DNA of 64,000 nt from Anthoceros angustus (GCA_010909165.1 MU008150.1:589116-653115), one strand, 5' to 3'; shown: positions 36,040 to 46,740, counted from the stretch's first letter. The notes: generated by a model not told the origin, from the sequence alone. Program-made: numbers and translations.

Positions 36040-36107
36040 CCTTGCCAACCCAAAAACTCTGCCGTCTTTCCAGTTTTCCGGCAGGGTTTTACACCATAGT
36101 CGTGGAA
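36040..36107. promoter_or_regulatory. Very short divergent promoter between TatD and a conserved gene
   Basis: The two start codons are only 68 bases apart and point away from each other, so leaders and promoters must be tiny or overlap. No TATA-like sequence is present. The assignment comes from geometry alone. Confidence 0.45.
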
Positions 36108-37222
36108 ATGGCGCTCGCGGTAGTGTCAGTACCGCCTTCGGCTATGGCGGTGCACCGTTCATGTTCCTCCACCTTCTCCGCTTCATTCAGTCCCTCAGGT
36201 AGGCTCACACTCTTGGCTGTCTCGCTGTCTGTCTTGCGTGCGTGGCGGGATGGATTGCAAGCTTCGGTCCTGACAAACGTGCATTCTTGCTGCAATCCGT
36301 TTCAGGATCTCTGGGAAGCCGAATCAATGCAAGTGGAAGTGCCAGACTGCTGCTCAACAACCATCTCTGTCATCGGAGTAAGGACATCACAAGTTGTGTG
36401 CCAGGCGTCAGACAAAGGTAAGGAAACTGTGAGCTCCTCCTTCTCTCAGCACCAAAATTCATGTCCAGAGCTGCTCTCCTGAGCCGGCTCGTCCTTGGCT
36501 CGCAGAAGGTCACCGAACTGAGGCAGCTCCAGCTGCACGCCACAGAGGTTTTGGCTGAACTCCTCAAAGCCGAGGACAAGGAGCAGGCAGCTCAAGTACG
36601 TGGAGTTCTTGACTGAGGATTTCTTCATGGTGGCCTCGACTTATCTGGAGCTGGTACTACGCATTCCCTTCTTTCTTTCTCTCTGTCCTCATCCAAGCAT
36701 GCTGTCTTCTTTCATGTTCCTCACCGCCTTACATCTGACCTAACACTTGCTGCATTGGTAGAAAGGCCAAGAAGGAAGGTAACCTCCAGGTGATGAACCA
36801 AATCGAAACAACCCTCCGAATAGCCATGTCAGAGAAGGAGAGGACCCTCCGGCCAGAGATCCGGCTTCTGAATCAGGTAAGCCTCTCCCAGACAAATCGA
36901 GAATCAAAAGTCTGCTTCTCTTCAAGAACCAAAACTTCATCAAACAAAGAATCTCCCGGTGCTTGTGCAGCTGATGAGAGACAAAACTCCCTCGGACCGA
37001 GTGGCAACGATGAAGAGCCAAGTCGATTACCTGGCTCCAGACAGCTACTTCTTCACCCTTCTAAACAGGATGATTCTAGACGTGGATCGGCAGAAGAACA
37101 ACCCACAGAGGCTCAAGCTCCTGACCCAACTCCGCATCATCAGCAGGGAGACGAAGGAGGCTGCCAAGGCCATCTCAAGCGCATGGCTGAAAGCGGGGCT
37201 TGATTCAATTTTAGCATTATAG
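36108..37222 (+). CDS. Conserved plastid-targeted protein of unknown function
   Basis: I do not recognise a named family. From the ATG at 36108 the first exon is Ser/Arg rich and poor in acids ('AMAVHRSCSSTFSASFSPSG'), like a plastid transit peptide. Later exons are helical and charged: 'RAALLSRLVLGSQKVTELRQ' with 'LQLHATEVLAELLKAEDKEQ' (36465-36595), 'EDFFMVASTYLEL' (36620), 'MNQIETTLRIAMSEKERTLR' (36794), and a last exon 'LVQLMRDKTPSDRVATMKSQ' ... 'SYFFTLLNRMILDVDRQKNN' ... 'ISRETKEAAKAISSAW' ending at 37222. Regular intron borders and codon bias support a real gene. It is likely a soluble helical stromal protein; this is inference. Confidence 0.7.
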
Positions 37223-37307
37223 TAGATATTTAGTGAATAATTTTAGCTCTGTACCAACTTCTTCGTCTTCCATAGCCGAGCTCCAAGGAGCTGTCTTTGC
37301 GTGAGCG

Positions 37308-38192
37308 ATGGCGGACTCTGACAATCCTAGCGCGGTGGAGCTGGTGGTGCTCAGGTCGGGACAAGACGGGGCGCGCCGCAGGCAGGCCACGACGACGACC
37401 CAGCTTGGGCCGACCCAACCCTCCGCCGCACCGCGACATGCATCGGCGTGGTGGACAGGATCGCAGGGAAGCGATTTCTGCTGGAAGCAACACCGGATTT
37501 CCGCGACCAGCTGCACCGATTCTCCACCGTTTTCCGCACCACGGACCTTCCTCTGTCCGGAATCCTGCTCACCCACGCCCACATAGGGCACTACACCGGG
37601 CTCATGTTCCTGGGTCGGGAGGCCATGGGAACATCCTCTGTCCCGGTCCACGCCATGCCGCGCATGGGCAGCTTCCTGGCGACCAACGGGCCGTGGAGCC
37701 AGCTGGTGGCCTTGCGCAACATCGAGATCCGGGAGATGGCGGATAGGCAAACTGTGGAGCTCACCCCCCGGCTGCGGGTCACGCCGTTCCTGGTGCCCCA
37801 CCGGCAGGAGTTCTCGGAGGTGGTGGGTTTCCGGGTGGAAGGCCCCAGCCGACGGGCGCTCTTCATCCCGGACATCGACCGGTGGGAGGACTGGGACAAG
37901 GAAGGCGTGCGGATTGAAGATGAAATCCGGGAGGTGGATGTGGCGTACCTGGACGGGACGTTCTTCGACCAGGGCGAGCTCCGGGGCGGGATATGAGCGA
38001 TATCCCGCACCCCACCATCGCGTCTTCCATGGCCCGATTTGCCATCAGTCTGCCGGAAGAGGAACAGTCAAGGTGCGCTTCATCCATCTCAACTGGTCCA
38101 ATCCCGCCCGGTTTCCGTTCTCCCATGCCTCTTTTGCTGTCCGGGCAGCCGGCATGCGGGTTGCCGCGGAGATGGAGCGCGTTTTCTTGTAA
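37308..38192 (+). CDS. PqqB-like metallo-beta-lactamase-fold hydrolase
   Basis: The closest match I recognise is the bacterial PqqB-like branch of the metallo-beta-lactamase fold. Visible: 'ELVVL.SGQDG' at the start, 'KRFLLEATPDFRDQLHRF', the metal loop 'GILLTHAHIGHYTGLMFLGR', 'VPVHAMPRMGSFLATNGPWS', 'QLVALRNIEIREM', 'LVPHRQEFSEVVGFRVEGPS', 'FIPDIDRWEDWD', 'VDVAYLDGTFFDQGELRG', 'MSDIPHPTIASSMARFAISL' and 'KVRFIHLNWSNPARFPF'. The usual HxHxDH is HAHIGH here, with Gly in place of Asp. No intron was found, only frame slips at GGGG (37368-37371), near 37987 and near 38065. It begins 85 bases after the stop of the previous gene. The product is not known to make PQQ in plants; the substrate is unknown. 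The intronless, GC-rich body suggests transfer from bacteria. Confidence 0.85.
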
Positions 38193-38196
38193 AGAT

Positions 38197-38267
38197 GGGC
38201 CCGGTGGTTTGTTGGTAGCATGATCTTTCCCTCCAGCGCTGATTCGGGTTCGACTCTCGGCCGATGC
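38197..38267 (+). repeat. tRNA-like sequence, probably a SINE head or tRNA pseudogene
   Basis: Contains an A-box-like 'tggtttgttggtag' and a B-box-like 'gggttcgactctcg' at tRNA spacing, with similarity to the D and T arms of the true tRNA-Gly at 52513. The acceptor ends do not pair properly and no good anticodon stem is seen, so it is not called a tRNA. It marks the switch from the gene block to repeat-rich DNA. Confidence 0.45.
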
Positions 38268-38454
38268 GTAGCTCTACGCGATAAGCCTATACGAGGAAAG
38301 TTCGAACATACCGTATACGTGATTATGCACACGTAGAGAGCGGGAGTGCCGCGGAGGATGGAGTCCCAGCGATGTGCCCCCACGAGACGAGATTGCCCTC
38401 AAGGTAGGGAGCACGAATGCACGTCTAAAGCAGGAAAGTTAGTCCTGAAGCCAA

Positions 38455-38800
38455 TGTCCGAGAAGGAACAGGAAGAAGTGCTTTGAGGGCATGCTGAGAA
38501 TCTAGAAGGAACAGGAAGAAGTGCTTTGAGGCATGAGGAAGAAGTGCTTTGAGGGCATCTTGAGAATCTAGAAGGAACAGAAGAAGTGCTTTGAGGGCAT
38601 GAAGAAGTGCTTTGAGGGCATGCTGAGAATCTAGCTCTAGCGTTTGGTCTCTTGAACACTCCTAATGGCATGGCGTTTGGTCTCTTCAACAGAACACTCC
38701 TAATGTCATGCTGAGAATCTAGAAGGAACAGGAAGAAGTGCTTTGAGAGGGCATGCTGAGAATCTAGCTCTAGCGTTTGGTCTCTTGAACACTCCTAATG
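38455..38800. repeat. Irregular tandem repeat of about 45-base units
   Basis: The blocks 'aggaagaagtgctttgagg', 'gcatgctgagaatctag' and 'gtttggtctcttgaacactc' recur several times in varied order, some units shortened. It is non-coding as far as can be seen. Confidence 0.75.
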
Positions 38801-39037
38801 GCACAACTCCTAATGGCACACCTCTGCGGTGAGATCGGCTGTCAACAGAGAGACATTGTAGTAAGGGCCATCATGGGTACTGTGTGCATTGATTCGCATG
38901 AGATTCGCAAAAGGTTGCTGCAGTTGAAAGGAGTGACCATGAGAAGTGCTTCTCCTTCTAAGGGGTATACAAATTTGCATACGAATTTGCTTAACGCTGT
39001 CCGTGTTCTAATCAATCGATCCATTGCGCAGACCCGA

Positions 39038-39592
39038 TGAGAAGCGTCAATCTTGGCTTCCAGGTCTAGGACCTCGCCAATTCACTCCACAAGAGACTTG
39101 CGATTCTCAACGCTCTCAACCTCACGACCACGGACTAGGCTCCAAGTAGCCCGCCGTCTCGGCGACTCGCGAGCCACCTCCTCGAGGTGCTGCTCTTTAT
39201 TACAAGAATACAACGATGGAATCGGCTATCTCATGGCCTCACGCCCTTGATTCCATGACAAGCTCACTAGCTAGCTCTCCAGCTCTCTCAACACAAGGCT
39301 TGCGCTTGCCTCTCTCAAAGAGTGAGTCCCCTTGTAACTTGTTCCTCAAAGCCCTTGCTCTAGCCCTTATATATCCTGACTGACCTTAACTAGGCATTTA
39401 TTAAATCTAGGGATTCTTACGGACCACTAATCACTAAGAGTCCTCTCTAGGCAGCTCTTCATTTGTGGTGCAATTCCTCTCTAACAAGAGATTGCATGAA
39501 GCATGCAACACATGCATCTTCTTAACAGACTACTAACTTAGCTTTTACCTTTTCAACTTTTCACCTTTCTACCTTGTTTCACGTGCGTTACT
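39038..39592 (-). repeat. Long terminal repeat (3' LTR on the minus strand)
   Basis: Aligns along its length with 46753-47345, sharing blocks such as 'ttattacaagaatacaacga', 'cccttatatatcctgac' and 'gcatgaagcatgcaacacat'. The TATATA in the second block is a candidate promoter box. The outer end is shorter than that of the other LTR. Confidence 0.88.
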
Positions 39593-39605
39593 CTCTCCCC
39601 CCAGG
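39593..39605 (-). promoter_or_regulatory. Polypurine tract
   Basis: On the minus strand it reads CCTGGGGGGAGAG immediately before the 3' LTR, the position of the plus-strand primer of LTR retroelements. Confidence 0.65.
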
Positions 39606-39645
39606 AAGATGTCATTGTCCTCAATGACCTCCGATTAAGACGAGA

Positions 39646-40113
39646 TCATCCATGATCCTTGTTGCACATCTTCAAGTGAAACCAGACGGGATCTGCATAA
39701 CCACGAAGCCTTACGGATACTCGGTACATTACCACCAGACGGTGGGCACTTCTCTCTGCGAATTCAACAATCTCCCGCAGACCATGATTGTGTTGAACCA
39801 GGATGACATAATCTTTCATGTTCATATCTTTATTCTCTTTCGAAATCACTTGCAAAGAGACATGAAACACATTATGAGAGAAGATCCATTCAGACAGCTG
39901 TAGTTTGTAAGCCACATTTCCAATGCGCTTCAGAACTACGAAAGGTCCTCCATACTTAAGCCTAAACTTTGAGGTCAGCCCTTGTGGCAGTGGGAAATTC
40001 TTCAATTTCACCCACACCTTGTCTCCTACTTGAACTACGCCTCTTGCATGCTGTCGGCCAAAACTTCTTTTGCCACGAGCCTTGGCCAATATCTTCTTAG
40101 CAACTTCATGCAC
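39646..40113 (-). pseudogene. Gypsy integrase C-terminal fragment
   Basis: Open frame with 'VQVGDKVWVKLKNFPLPQGL', 'SKFRLKYGGPFVVLKRIGNV' and 'YKLQLSEWIFSHNVFHVSLQ', the typical end of Gypsy integrases (GPY/F region, with 'GPFVVLKRIGNVAYKL'). The next part carries frame faults. No clear chromodomain follows. Confidence 0.8.
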
Positions 40114-40429
40114 GGCCCTTAAGCCTCAATGAATTCACGTGGTTCTCTTGCTGCTGTCTCAAACACGCTAGCATTCAACATGGAAACTACGTCCATTGCT
40201 TACTGTCATCGAAAGGTGTGTAGCACTGGAGCTATATGATATTATTATAACAAAATTGCATCCTCAAGATGATTACTCCATCTCATTGGTCCATCCATAG
40301 TGTCGTAAGTATTCTTCTTGGATTCATTCACCCTCTCATTGATCCATCTGTATCGGGGTGGTACGTGCTCATACATAATTGCACTCCTAAGCTCTTCATA
40401 ATTGCCAAAACTCTGCGTAAATCGGGATC

Positions 40430-41612
40430 TCTGTCACTCACAATGCAATATGTATCCATATATCCATGCTTCTTGAACAATGAGCAACTTTGAGCTTTCA
40501 CTCGCTTCTTTGTAGGGATGAAGTGTGCTTGCTGAATCTATCAACCACTTGTCATGATAGTGTGTCCATTCTTGGTGGCAATGGCATAATGAAATCCATT
40601 GATATACTTTTCCAAGGCCCACTTGGAATAGGCGGGGTTGCAACAAACCTCGTGGATTTATGCTCCACCTTATCCTGACGTCTACACAAGACTTAACATA
40701 CTCAACGTATGCTTGTACATTCGAGCCGATGACTTTCTCAACTTCTCATAAGTTGGGTCAATTCCTCTATGACTGCACTTGGCACATCATGACACTCTGC
40801 AAGCAACTTCCTTCTCAACACATGAGAATCGGGAATCACAATCTGTTTTGCTTGAACATCAACAAGCCATTTCTAAGCTTAAACTTAGATCCCGGTTGCT
40901 CCACTTCATTGATCCAATCACATGCTAATGGATCTCGCGGATAAGCTTCCTTGATCTGCGTGTGAGTGTCCTTGGCTCAATCACCATCGTATTGCTAGCT
41001 TAGGCCTCTTGATAAGCGGTTATCAAACTTAAACTACGCTTGCGACTCAAAGCATACGCGCGAGATTCTCCTTCCACGGCTTGTACTTGATAGACACATC
41101 ATACATTGCTAGGAAATCTTGCCATCTTTGTCTTGCGCTTAGTCGCGGTGATTTGTAAAAAGCTCGTGCTTACATTATACGTATGCAACAAAAGATCTTC
41201 CTAGAAGATAATGTCTCCAAATCTTGAGACAATTGATGGCAGTCATCTCCTTTTCATAAGTGGGGTACTTCCTTTTCATGTTCATGCGGCTTCCTTGACT
41301 CGTAAGCCAAGCCTACCTTCTTGCATGAGCACTCCTCCAATTGCAATATCGATCGGTATATACTTCTATATCCTTCTTTGGATCATAGATTGCCAATCTT
41401 GGGGTAGTCTTTGAGTTTCAACTTGACTCGAATGCCCTCGACATTCATCATCCACTTCCAAGCCTTCGCCTTCTTCAAGAGATCGATTAATGGGGCGCAA
41501 TCTTGGCAAACATCGGTACAAATCTTACATGCAGCTAGCCAATCCAAAACATCGCACCTCGTGCACATTCGTTGGCGGACAACTCTGTATAGCCTTTACC
41601 TTATCGGGATCC
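40430..41612 (-). pseudogene. Gypsy RT thumb, RNase H and integrase core, fragmented
   Basis: On the minus strand, 'DPDKVKAIQS' and 'CAPLIDLLKKAKAWKW' (41400-41610) are the thumb and connection of the reverse transcriptase. 'RQRWQDFLAMYDVSIKYKPW' (near 41100) is the RNase H end, and 'HFIPTKKRVKAQSC' (near 40510) belongs to the integrase core. Frame changes are so frequent that catalytic residues cannot all be traced. Confidence 0.7.
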
Positions 41613-41634
41613 AACACGATAATTTTTGAAGGGG
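41613..41634 (+). repeat. Left terminal inverted repeat
   Basis: Reverse complement of 44260-44281 at all 22 positions; preceded by ATCC. Confidence 0.85.
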
Positions 41635-42784
41635 TTAATAATCTCGAAGGGGTTTTCCATAAATAATCTCGAAGGGGTTTTGATGGGCCCTAAAGCAGCG
41701 TTTTGAAGGCATTCGGAAAAACGACTCGAAAAAAGGTGTCACCGGTAAAGTTACTACTTTCCATCCGGCAATGTTTGTGTCGAATGGTGGTGCAAACTCG
41801 AACCTAGGGAATGATGCAAAGTAGGAGCGGTGAGGCCGTTCTGCGAGACGGTTGTAAACTCGATTTTGGGATGGAAATGTGGTTTTGTTATGACACCACA
41901 AAAGCCACGGTATTTCCTAACACGAAACATCGACGGACTTACAACATTAACTGGGACCCGGGAAAAAGCGAGATTTCGTTTCACTCATCCCGAGTTCAAT
42001 CCATCGTCATCACTTGGTCCGACTTCTCCTCCATTGTCATCACTATCTTGACACTTTCATGAGTTGTATGAAGCCACGCTTGAGCTTATCCCTTATCGCT
42101 TTTTGTCCACATACGGATGTTTCCGTCGTTCAACACAAACCCATGTCTGGGATATGTTTCATTCACAAATACCTCACTGTATGTTTTTAGGTAATGGACC
42201 TTATTCCCTTTTTCCTCGGCATTGGACGGATGGGTTACCACTCTGGCGGACTATGTATTCTGCACATATCTCCTTCATACGCATCTATGTGCTCGGTCCG
42301 ATACGTGGATAAGAAAGTGAGGTCGTGGTGCGTTTAGCTTCACGTCAATGACCTCCCAATCCGAATGGCCTAGTATGCGTGTCCGTATTGCAGCCTTTGC
42401 GAAACATCCCTCTCGGTTCCGTTATGTCCCCATTCATCGTGCCATTTCCAGTTGCCTTCCGCATTTTGATATGCCCCAAGTACATATCACGTGGGAGGTC
42501 CCTCAATAATGCCTCATCTAGCAAAGCTTCATCGGCACTTGAAGTGGTCATCTTGTATGATCCACTTCTGCGTGTGAAAACCACTTCCAAGAATGACTAG
42601 CACTAGCCCAATGTTATTCTCCACAATGATAGCAATCTCCTTCCGGTCCACCCAAAGGCTTCCCACCACTCTTTCAACGATCCTATGGGCGCAAATCTTT
42701 TAACCCTTCACGCAAATGGGCCACACCTTCCATCGGTGATAGGATACGTTCCTTCTTGTCCCCCTAGCTTCACCCGCATGCACC

Positions 42785-43440
42785 GTAGGATGGTGCTAAG
42801 GAGGCGCCAGCCGGCGCCCTCCCCATGTCTCCACTCATGGGCGCCGGCCGGCGCCCTCCCCTAACACCACCCATGGGCGGCGCCCTCCCCTAACACACCA
42901 CCCATGGGCGCCGGCCGCCCTCCCCTAGCACACCACGCCCATGGGCGCCGCCCATGGGCGCCGCCCGGCCGGCGCCCTCCCCTAACACACCACCCATGGG
43001 CGCGGCCGGCGTCCTCCCCTAGCACACCGCCCATGGGCGCCGGCCGCGCCCTCCCCTAGCACCACCGCCCATGGGCGGCCGGCGCTCTCCCCTAGCACAC
43101 CCTTGCGGCCCGTGGCGCCACGCCCCCGCCCATGGGCGCCGGCCGGCGCCCTCCCCTAACACCTGCCCATGGCGCCGGCCGGCCGGCGCCCTCCCCTAAC
43201 ACCACGCCCATGGGCGTGGCCGGCCGCCCTCCCCTAACACACCACGCCCATGGGCGTGGCGTCCTCCCCTAGCACACCACCCATGGGCGCCCGGTGGCGC
43301 CTCCCCTAGCACACCACCTTGTGGGCCGGCCGGCCGCCCTCCCCAGCACACCATGGGCGCCCGTGGCCACGCCACCCATGGGCGTGGCGCCCTCCCCTAA
43401 CACCTGCCCCACCCATGGGCGCCGGCCGCCCCTCCTCATG
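42785..43440. repeat. GC-rich palindromic minisatellite, about 14 units
   Basis: Units of about 35 to 45 bases made of three parts: a CCCATGGGCG palindrome, a GGCCGGCGCC-type palindrome of varying length, and a constant CTCCCCTAACACACCAC or CTCCCCTAGCACACCAC spacer. I count about 14 spacer copies. Variation between units is nearly confined to the GC palindrome. There is no plausible protein. Confidence 0.9.
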
Positions 43441-44259
43441 CTGTCTTCAAGAAAATATATATTTAGCGCCTCAAGAGTTGCAACTTGGGATTGTTGGTCA
43501 AGTGTTTGGGAAATAAGTGTAGTAATGAATAGGTTGCGTGTTCAAACCCGTATCTTCCTAACAACTCAATTTTGTTGATTTTAAGGATGCTTGCATGGGC
43601 GCATGGGCAACTAACTTTGTTCATTTTAAGGACGCTAGCATTGCCTTAAAGCCCAAGTGGTTGCATTGAGTGCGGAAGGTTGAAGACCACATTGGCGACC
43701 TTTTGGATGAGGGTCGGATGCTAGATCTTGTGTGGCGATCGACACCGTCGGTGAGCCCAAGAATGGTACTATTGAAGGCGAGCAAGCAATGGAGGAGAGC
43801 GACAACTTGAGGCGGAGGATATGGACCGCCTCCGAATATGGCGGTGGTACTTGACTCGGTTTGGCAAGGCATGGATGAGTCGTCGGGCCGCACTCTTGAA
43901 TGACTATTGTCGATCTTGATGACCACTTCTTCCTTTAGCGATTGTTTGTTGCAATGTTCTCACGACCATTGAAATAAGACTCCGCTAGTACAAGATTGTT
44001 TTCATTGTGTTCCACCACTTGAAAGTAAAAGTTTTCGGTTGTAATAAACATATGAAAATGGCAGCCCTCTATGCATTCTACAAAAGCAGCGGGCCACACC
44101 CTATTGTGCTCCAGTTCTCGGGTGTAGACTTGAAAGTGCATCTTTTATCAAAGATATGACCTCGGAAAGGGTGTGTGCATTATCAAAGTAGGGCACATAT
44201 CTTTGTTCTAGGAAAGGTGTTCTTAAGTGAGGGTCTTGTCTCGGCGAAGGGTCGATATC

Positions 44260-44281
44260 CCCCTTCAAAAATTATCGTGTT
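44260..44281 (-). repeat. Right terminal inverted repeat
   Basis: Exact inverse of 41613-41634; followed by ATCC. Confidence 0.85.
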
Positions 44282-44283
44282 AT

Positions 44284-44553
44284 CCATCCACGATACCATC
44301 CATGAGAGACAATGAATCCTAGGAAGTCAATCTCTTCCTTAACAAAGTCACACTTTGTTATAGCTAAGAACAAAGAATTTGCTCTTAACCTTTCTAACAC
44401 TTTCCCCAAGTGTTGGACATGCTCTTCCAAGGTAGAACTGTATATCATAATGTCATCCAAGTATATCACAACACACTCGTCCAACAGATCTCTGAATATA
44501 GTATTCATGAGAGTCTGAAACGTGGCTGGTGCATTAGTGAGTCCAAATGGCAT
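44284..44553 (-). pseudogene. Gypsy reverse transcriptase palm fragment
   Basis: Contains 'MPFGLTNAPATFQTLMNTIF' and the catalytic YLDD box in 'CVVIYLDDIMIYS', followed by 'FLGFIVSH'. The upstream fingers (44560-44850) are present but frame-broken. The reading stops where the nested element begins. Confidence 0.9.
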
Positions 44554-45214
44554 GACAAGGAACTCAAAAGATCCATACCTTGTTCTACAAGCAGTCTTGT
44601 ATTCATGTCCTTCTGCGATGCGAATCGGTAATAGCCATTAGATCCGACTTGGTGAAATACTTAGCACCTCTCAATCATCAAACAAGTCATCCATCCTTGG
44701 CAAAGGATAAGAATTCTTCAACATTATCGATTGAGTGCTCGTAATCCAAGCATAATCTCAATCCTCCATTCTTCTTGCGTGAACAACACGGCGCGCAAAT
44801 GGGGACTTTGAGATTCTCACATAGCCCTTGGCTAGCGTTGAACATCATCTGTCTCTTGACTCTTGTAGCTCATCCTGCGATAATCTATATGGCGCTCTTG
44901 AAGGCGGTGTACTTCACGGCTTGAGATCAATCTCATGATCTACAATTCTTCTAGGAGGTAAAGGAGGCAACTCATCGGCATCAAGTCCTTGAACTCATTC
45001 AAGGCACTGCACTTCCTTGGAATCTTTGGGCGCTCCACGAGACTCCATCTCAAGACCATCTTCTAGTCCTTGCAGACAAGTAAAAGTTCCTCTCCATCCT
45101 TTACACAACATTTGAGCTTTCTTAGAGATGATATCATCAATGTTGTCTCCAAGCCTCGCTTGAGAACGCACAACTCACTTTGTGCTCTTCATCTCCTAAG
45201 ATCGTATGGTGCGT

Positions 45215-45300
45215 GAGTCCACGTTCACACATACCTTGTTGGCCTTCATCCATTCTAAGCCCAAGATGATTTCATGATCATCCATATCTACAATGTGAAG
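45215..45300 (-). pseudogene. Gypsy aspartic protease C-terminal fragment
   Basis: Minus-strand reading 'ELHIVDMDDHEIILGLEWMK' then 'ANKVCVNVDSR' matches the end of Gypsy retropepsins (I-L-G-x-x-W/F). The catalytic Asp motif further upstream could not be traced. Confidence 0.7.
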
Positions 45301-45675
45301 CTCACGCTCCATTCCAATTCCCTATCTGCAGCACTTCTTGCAATTCACCTTTGTGTTGCGGCATTCCTTTAGCTTGTTTCACTCTACATGGCTCGATGTA
45401 CTAGCCCATGTCAAACCAAGCTTGCTTGCCTTGCTAGGAGAAATGAAATTATGTGTTCTTTGCTAAGTCAAGCAACATCCTCGCTCGCTCCATTTATACA
45501 TCCATGTATGTACATGAGCTCTCCACCCGCCCTCCGAATAGTCTCCTCTCACGAGACTCACCACATGCAGCCTTCGCAACATGTGGCCGATCCCGTCATT
45601 TGGGATCCTCGGATCCGCCACTTGTAATCCACGAGTCTTGGTCATGGATCTCCTTCCTACGTTGAGAGTCTATTC

Positions 45676-45726
45676 AGCATTCGGGCATTCATTTGCATAA
45701 TGTCCCGGCTCTCCACATGAGTAGCA
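45676..45726 (-). pseudogene. Gag zinc knuckle (CX2CX4HX4C)
   Basis: Minus-strand codons give CYSCGEPGHYANECPNA, an intact CX2CX4HX4C retroviral-type zinc knuckle. The frame ends in a stop two codons later. Confidence 0.85.
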
Positions 45727-46221
45727 TACTCCTTTTCGAGAACCCATACTGGCTCTTCTCTGAGCTCCGCGGCCTCTGCGCGCTTCTCGATTTCTTCATG
45801 AAATTTCCTCTTGAATTGCCTCTTGCAATTCCATTTCCGCCTGTCCTTAGCGGCTCCTCTGCTCACTACTAGAGCTTCCTCTAGTGGGCATACCGACCAC
45901 AGTCTCGAAATCTTGGAGGAGTTGGATGTACTAGAATGGAAAGTATGGATGGCATCTGCTGCATAATGGCCTCTGCCAATGTAGTTGGACTATGCAACTC
46001 TCAGTGCATTGCCCAATCCTTCAAACCCGACCATGAAGCGATGCGGTTTGTCATCTTCACTCATGGTAGTGCGATTGCACTTCAGAAGGTACTTACATAA
46101 TCTCGTGCACTGTTTGCTTGATATTGTCAAGTCTTGTCTCGAAGCATTCGAGTTGGGCTTCTTGAGGGCTTCTTTGAAGGATGCCCGATGCAGATGGTAT
46201 GTGCTCGGTTACCAGGCAACA

Positions 46222-46713
46222 TTAGCACCATAACCATGGACCAAAGCATAGCCCTTTAAGAAATTGCCAGCGGTACCTAAGTAGTACTCTCAACACGGAT
46301 GAGGCGAGATAAGTCTCAATAGAATAGATCCAAGAATCAATGACTTGCGGATCTCTTTCTCCCTCATACTTATCTGGTAGGGCTAGCTTCATGCTCGATT
46401 TGGAGCCACTTTGAAGATGCTGCGAATTCAGGAAGATTTCTTGTTGTTCTTCGCATCTTCGCCTTGTTGAGATGGGCTCTGGATTCTTCTTTGTCTTCTT
46501 CCTTGAAGTCATTACATCGTCAAGACACGGAAGAACTTGATAAAGTACTTCCACCATCCGTTCTTCAGTCCTCGACTTCTCTCGGATGGGCCTGCTCTCG
46601 GCGCTCTCACTTCCTCTTGTTACGATGATGAATCTTGAGCGGTTGAGGCGGATGATCGGCGAGGCTGCGCTTCTTGACCTCTCCTTACGCTTCTCATTGA
46701 CCATCTTGTGCAC
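46222..46713 (-). pseudogene. Gypsy gag fragment
   Basis: The frame has a basic N-terminal part and 'LALPDKYEGERDPQVIDSWI' then 'YSIETYLASS', the start of the retrotransposon gag domain (plants usually show P-x-x-Y/F-x-G-x-x-D-P-x-x-x-x-x-W). It then runs into frame-shifted sequence. Confidence 0.75.
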
Positions 46714-46740
46714 TCTCTAGTCACTCGGAGGAATGGACTA

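Larger units (their letters stand above)
41613..44281. mobile_element. 2.67 kb element with 22-base terminal inverted repeats, nested in the Gypsy element
   Basis: The left end 41613-41634 and the right end 44260-44281 are perfect 22-base inverted repeats starting AACACGATAATTTTTGAAGG. Each end is flanked by ATCC (41609-41612 and 44282-44285), a possible 4-base target duplication. The insertion splits the reverse transcriptase exactly between 'LGFIVSH' and 'DPDKVK'. The interior has no recognised transposase: a GC-rich palindromic array (42785-43440), a tRNA B-box-like stretch near 43530 and short unknown frames on both strands (for example minus 41635-41901). It is probably a non-autonomous DNA transposon of uncertain superfamily. 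Confidence 0.75.

Noticed and set aside
42785-43440. CRISPR-like array
   Set aside because: The repeats are contiguous palindromic units without unique spacers, in a eukaryotic transposon; it is a minisatellite.
43480-43570. tRNA gene suggested by 'gtgttcaaacccg'
   Set aside because: Only a B-box-like word is present; no cloverleaf could be drawn.
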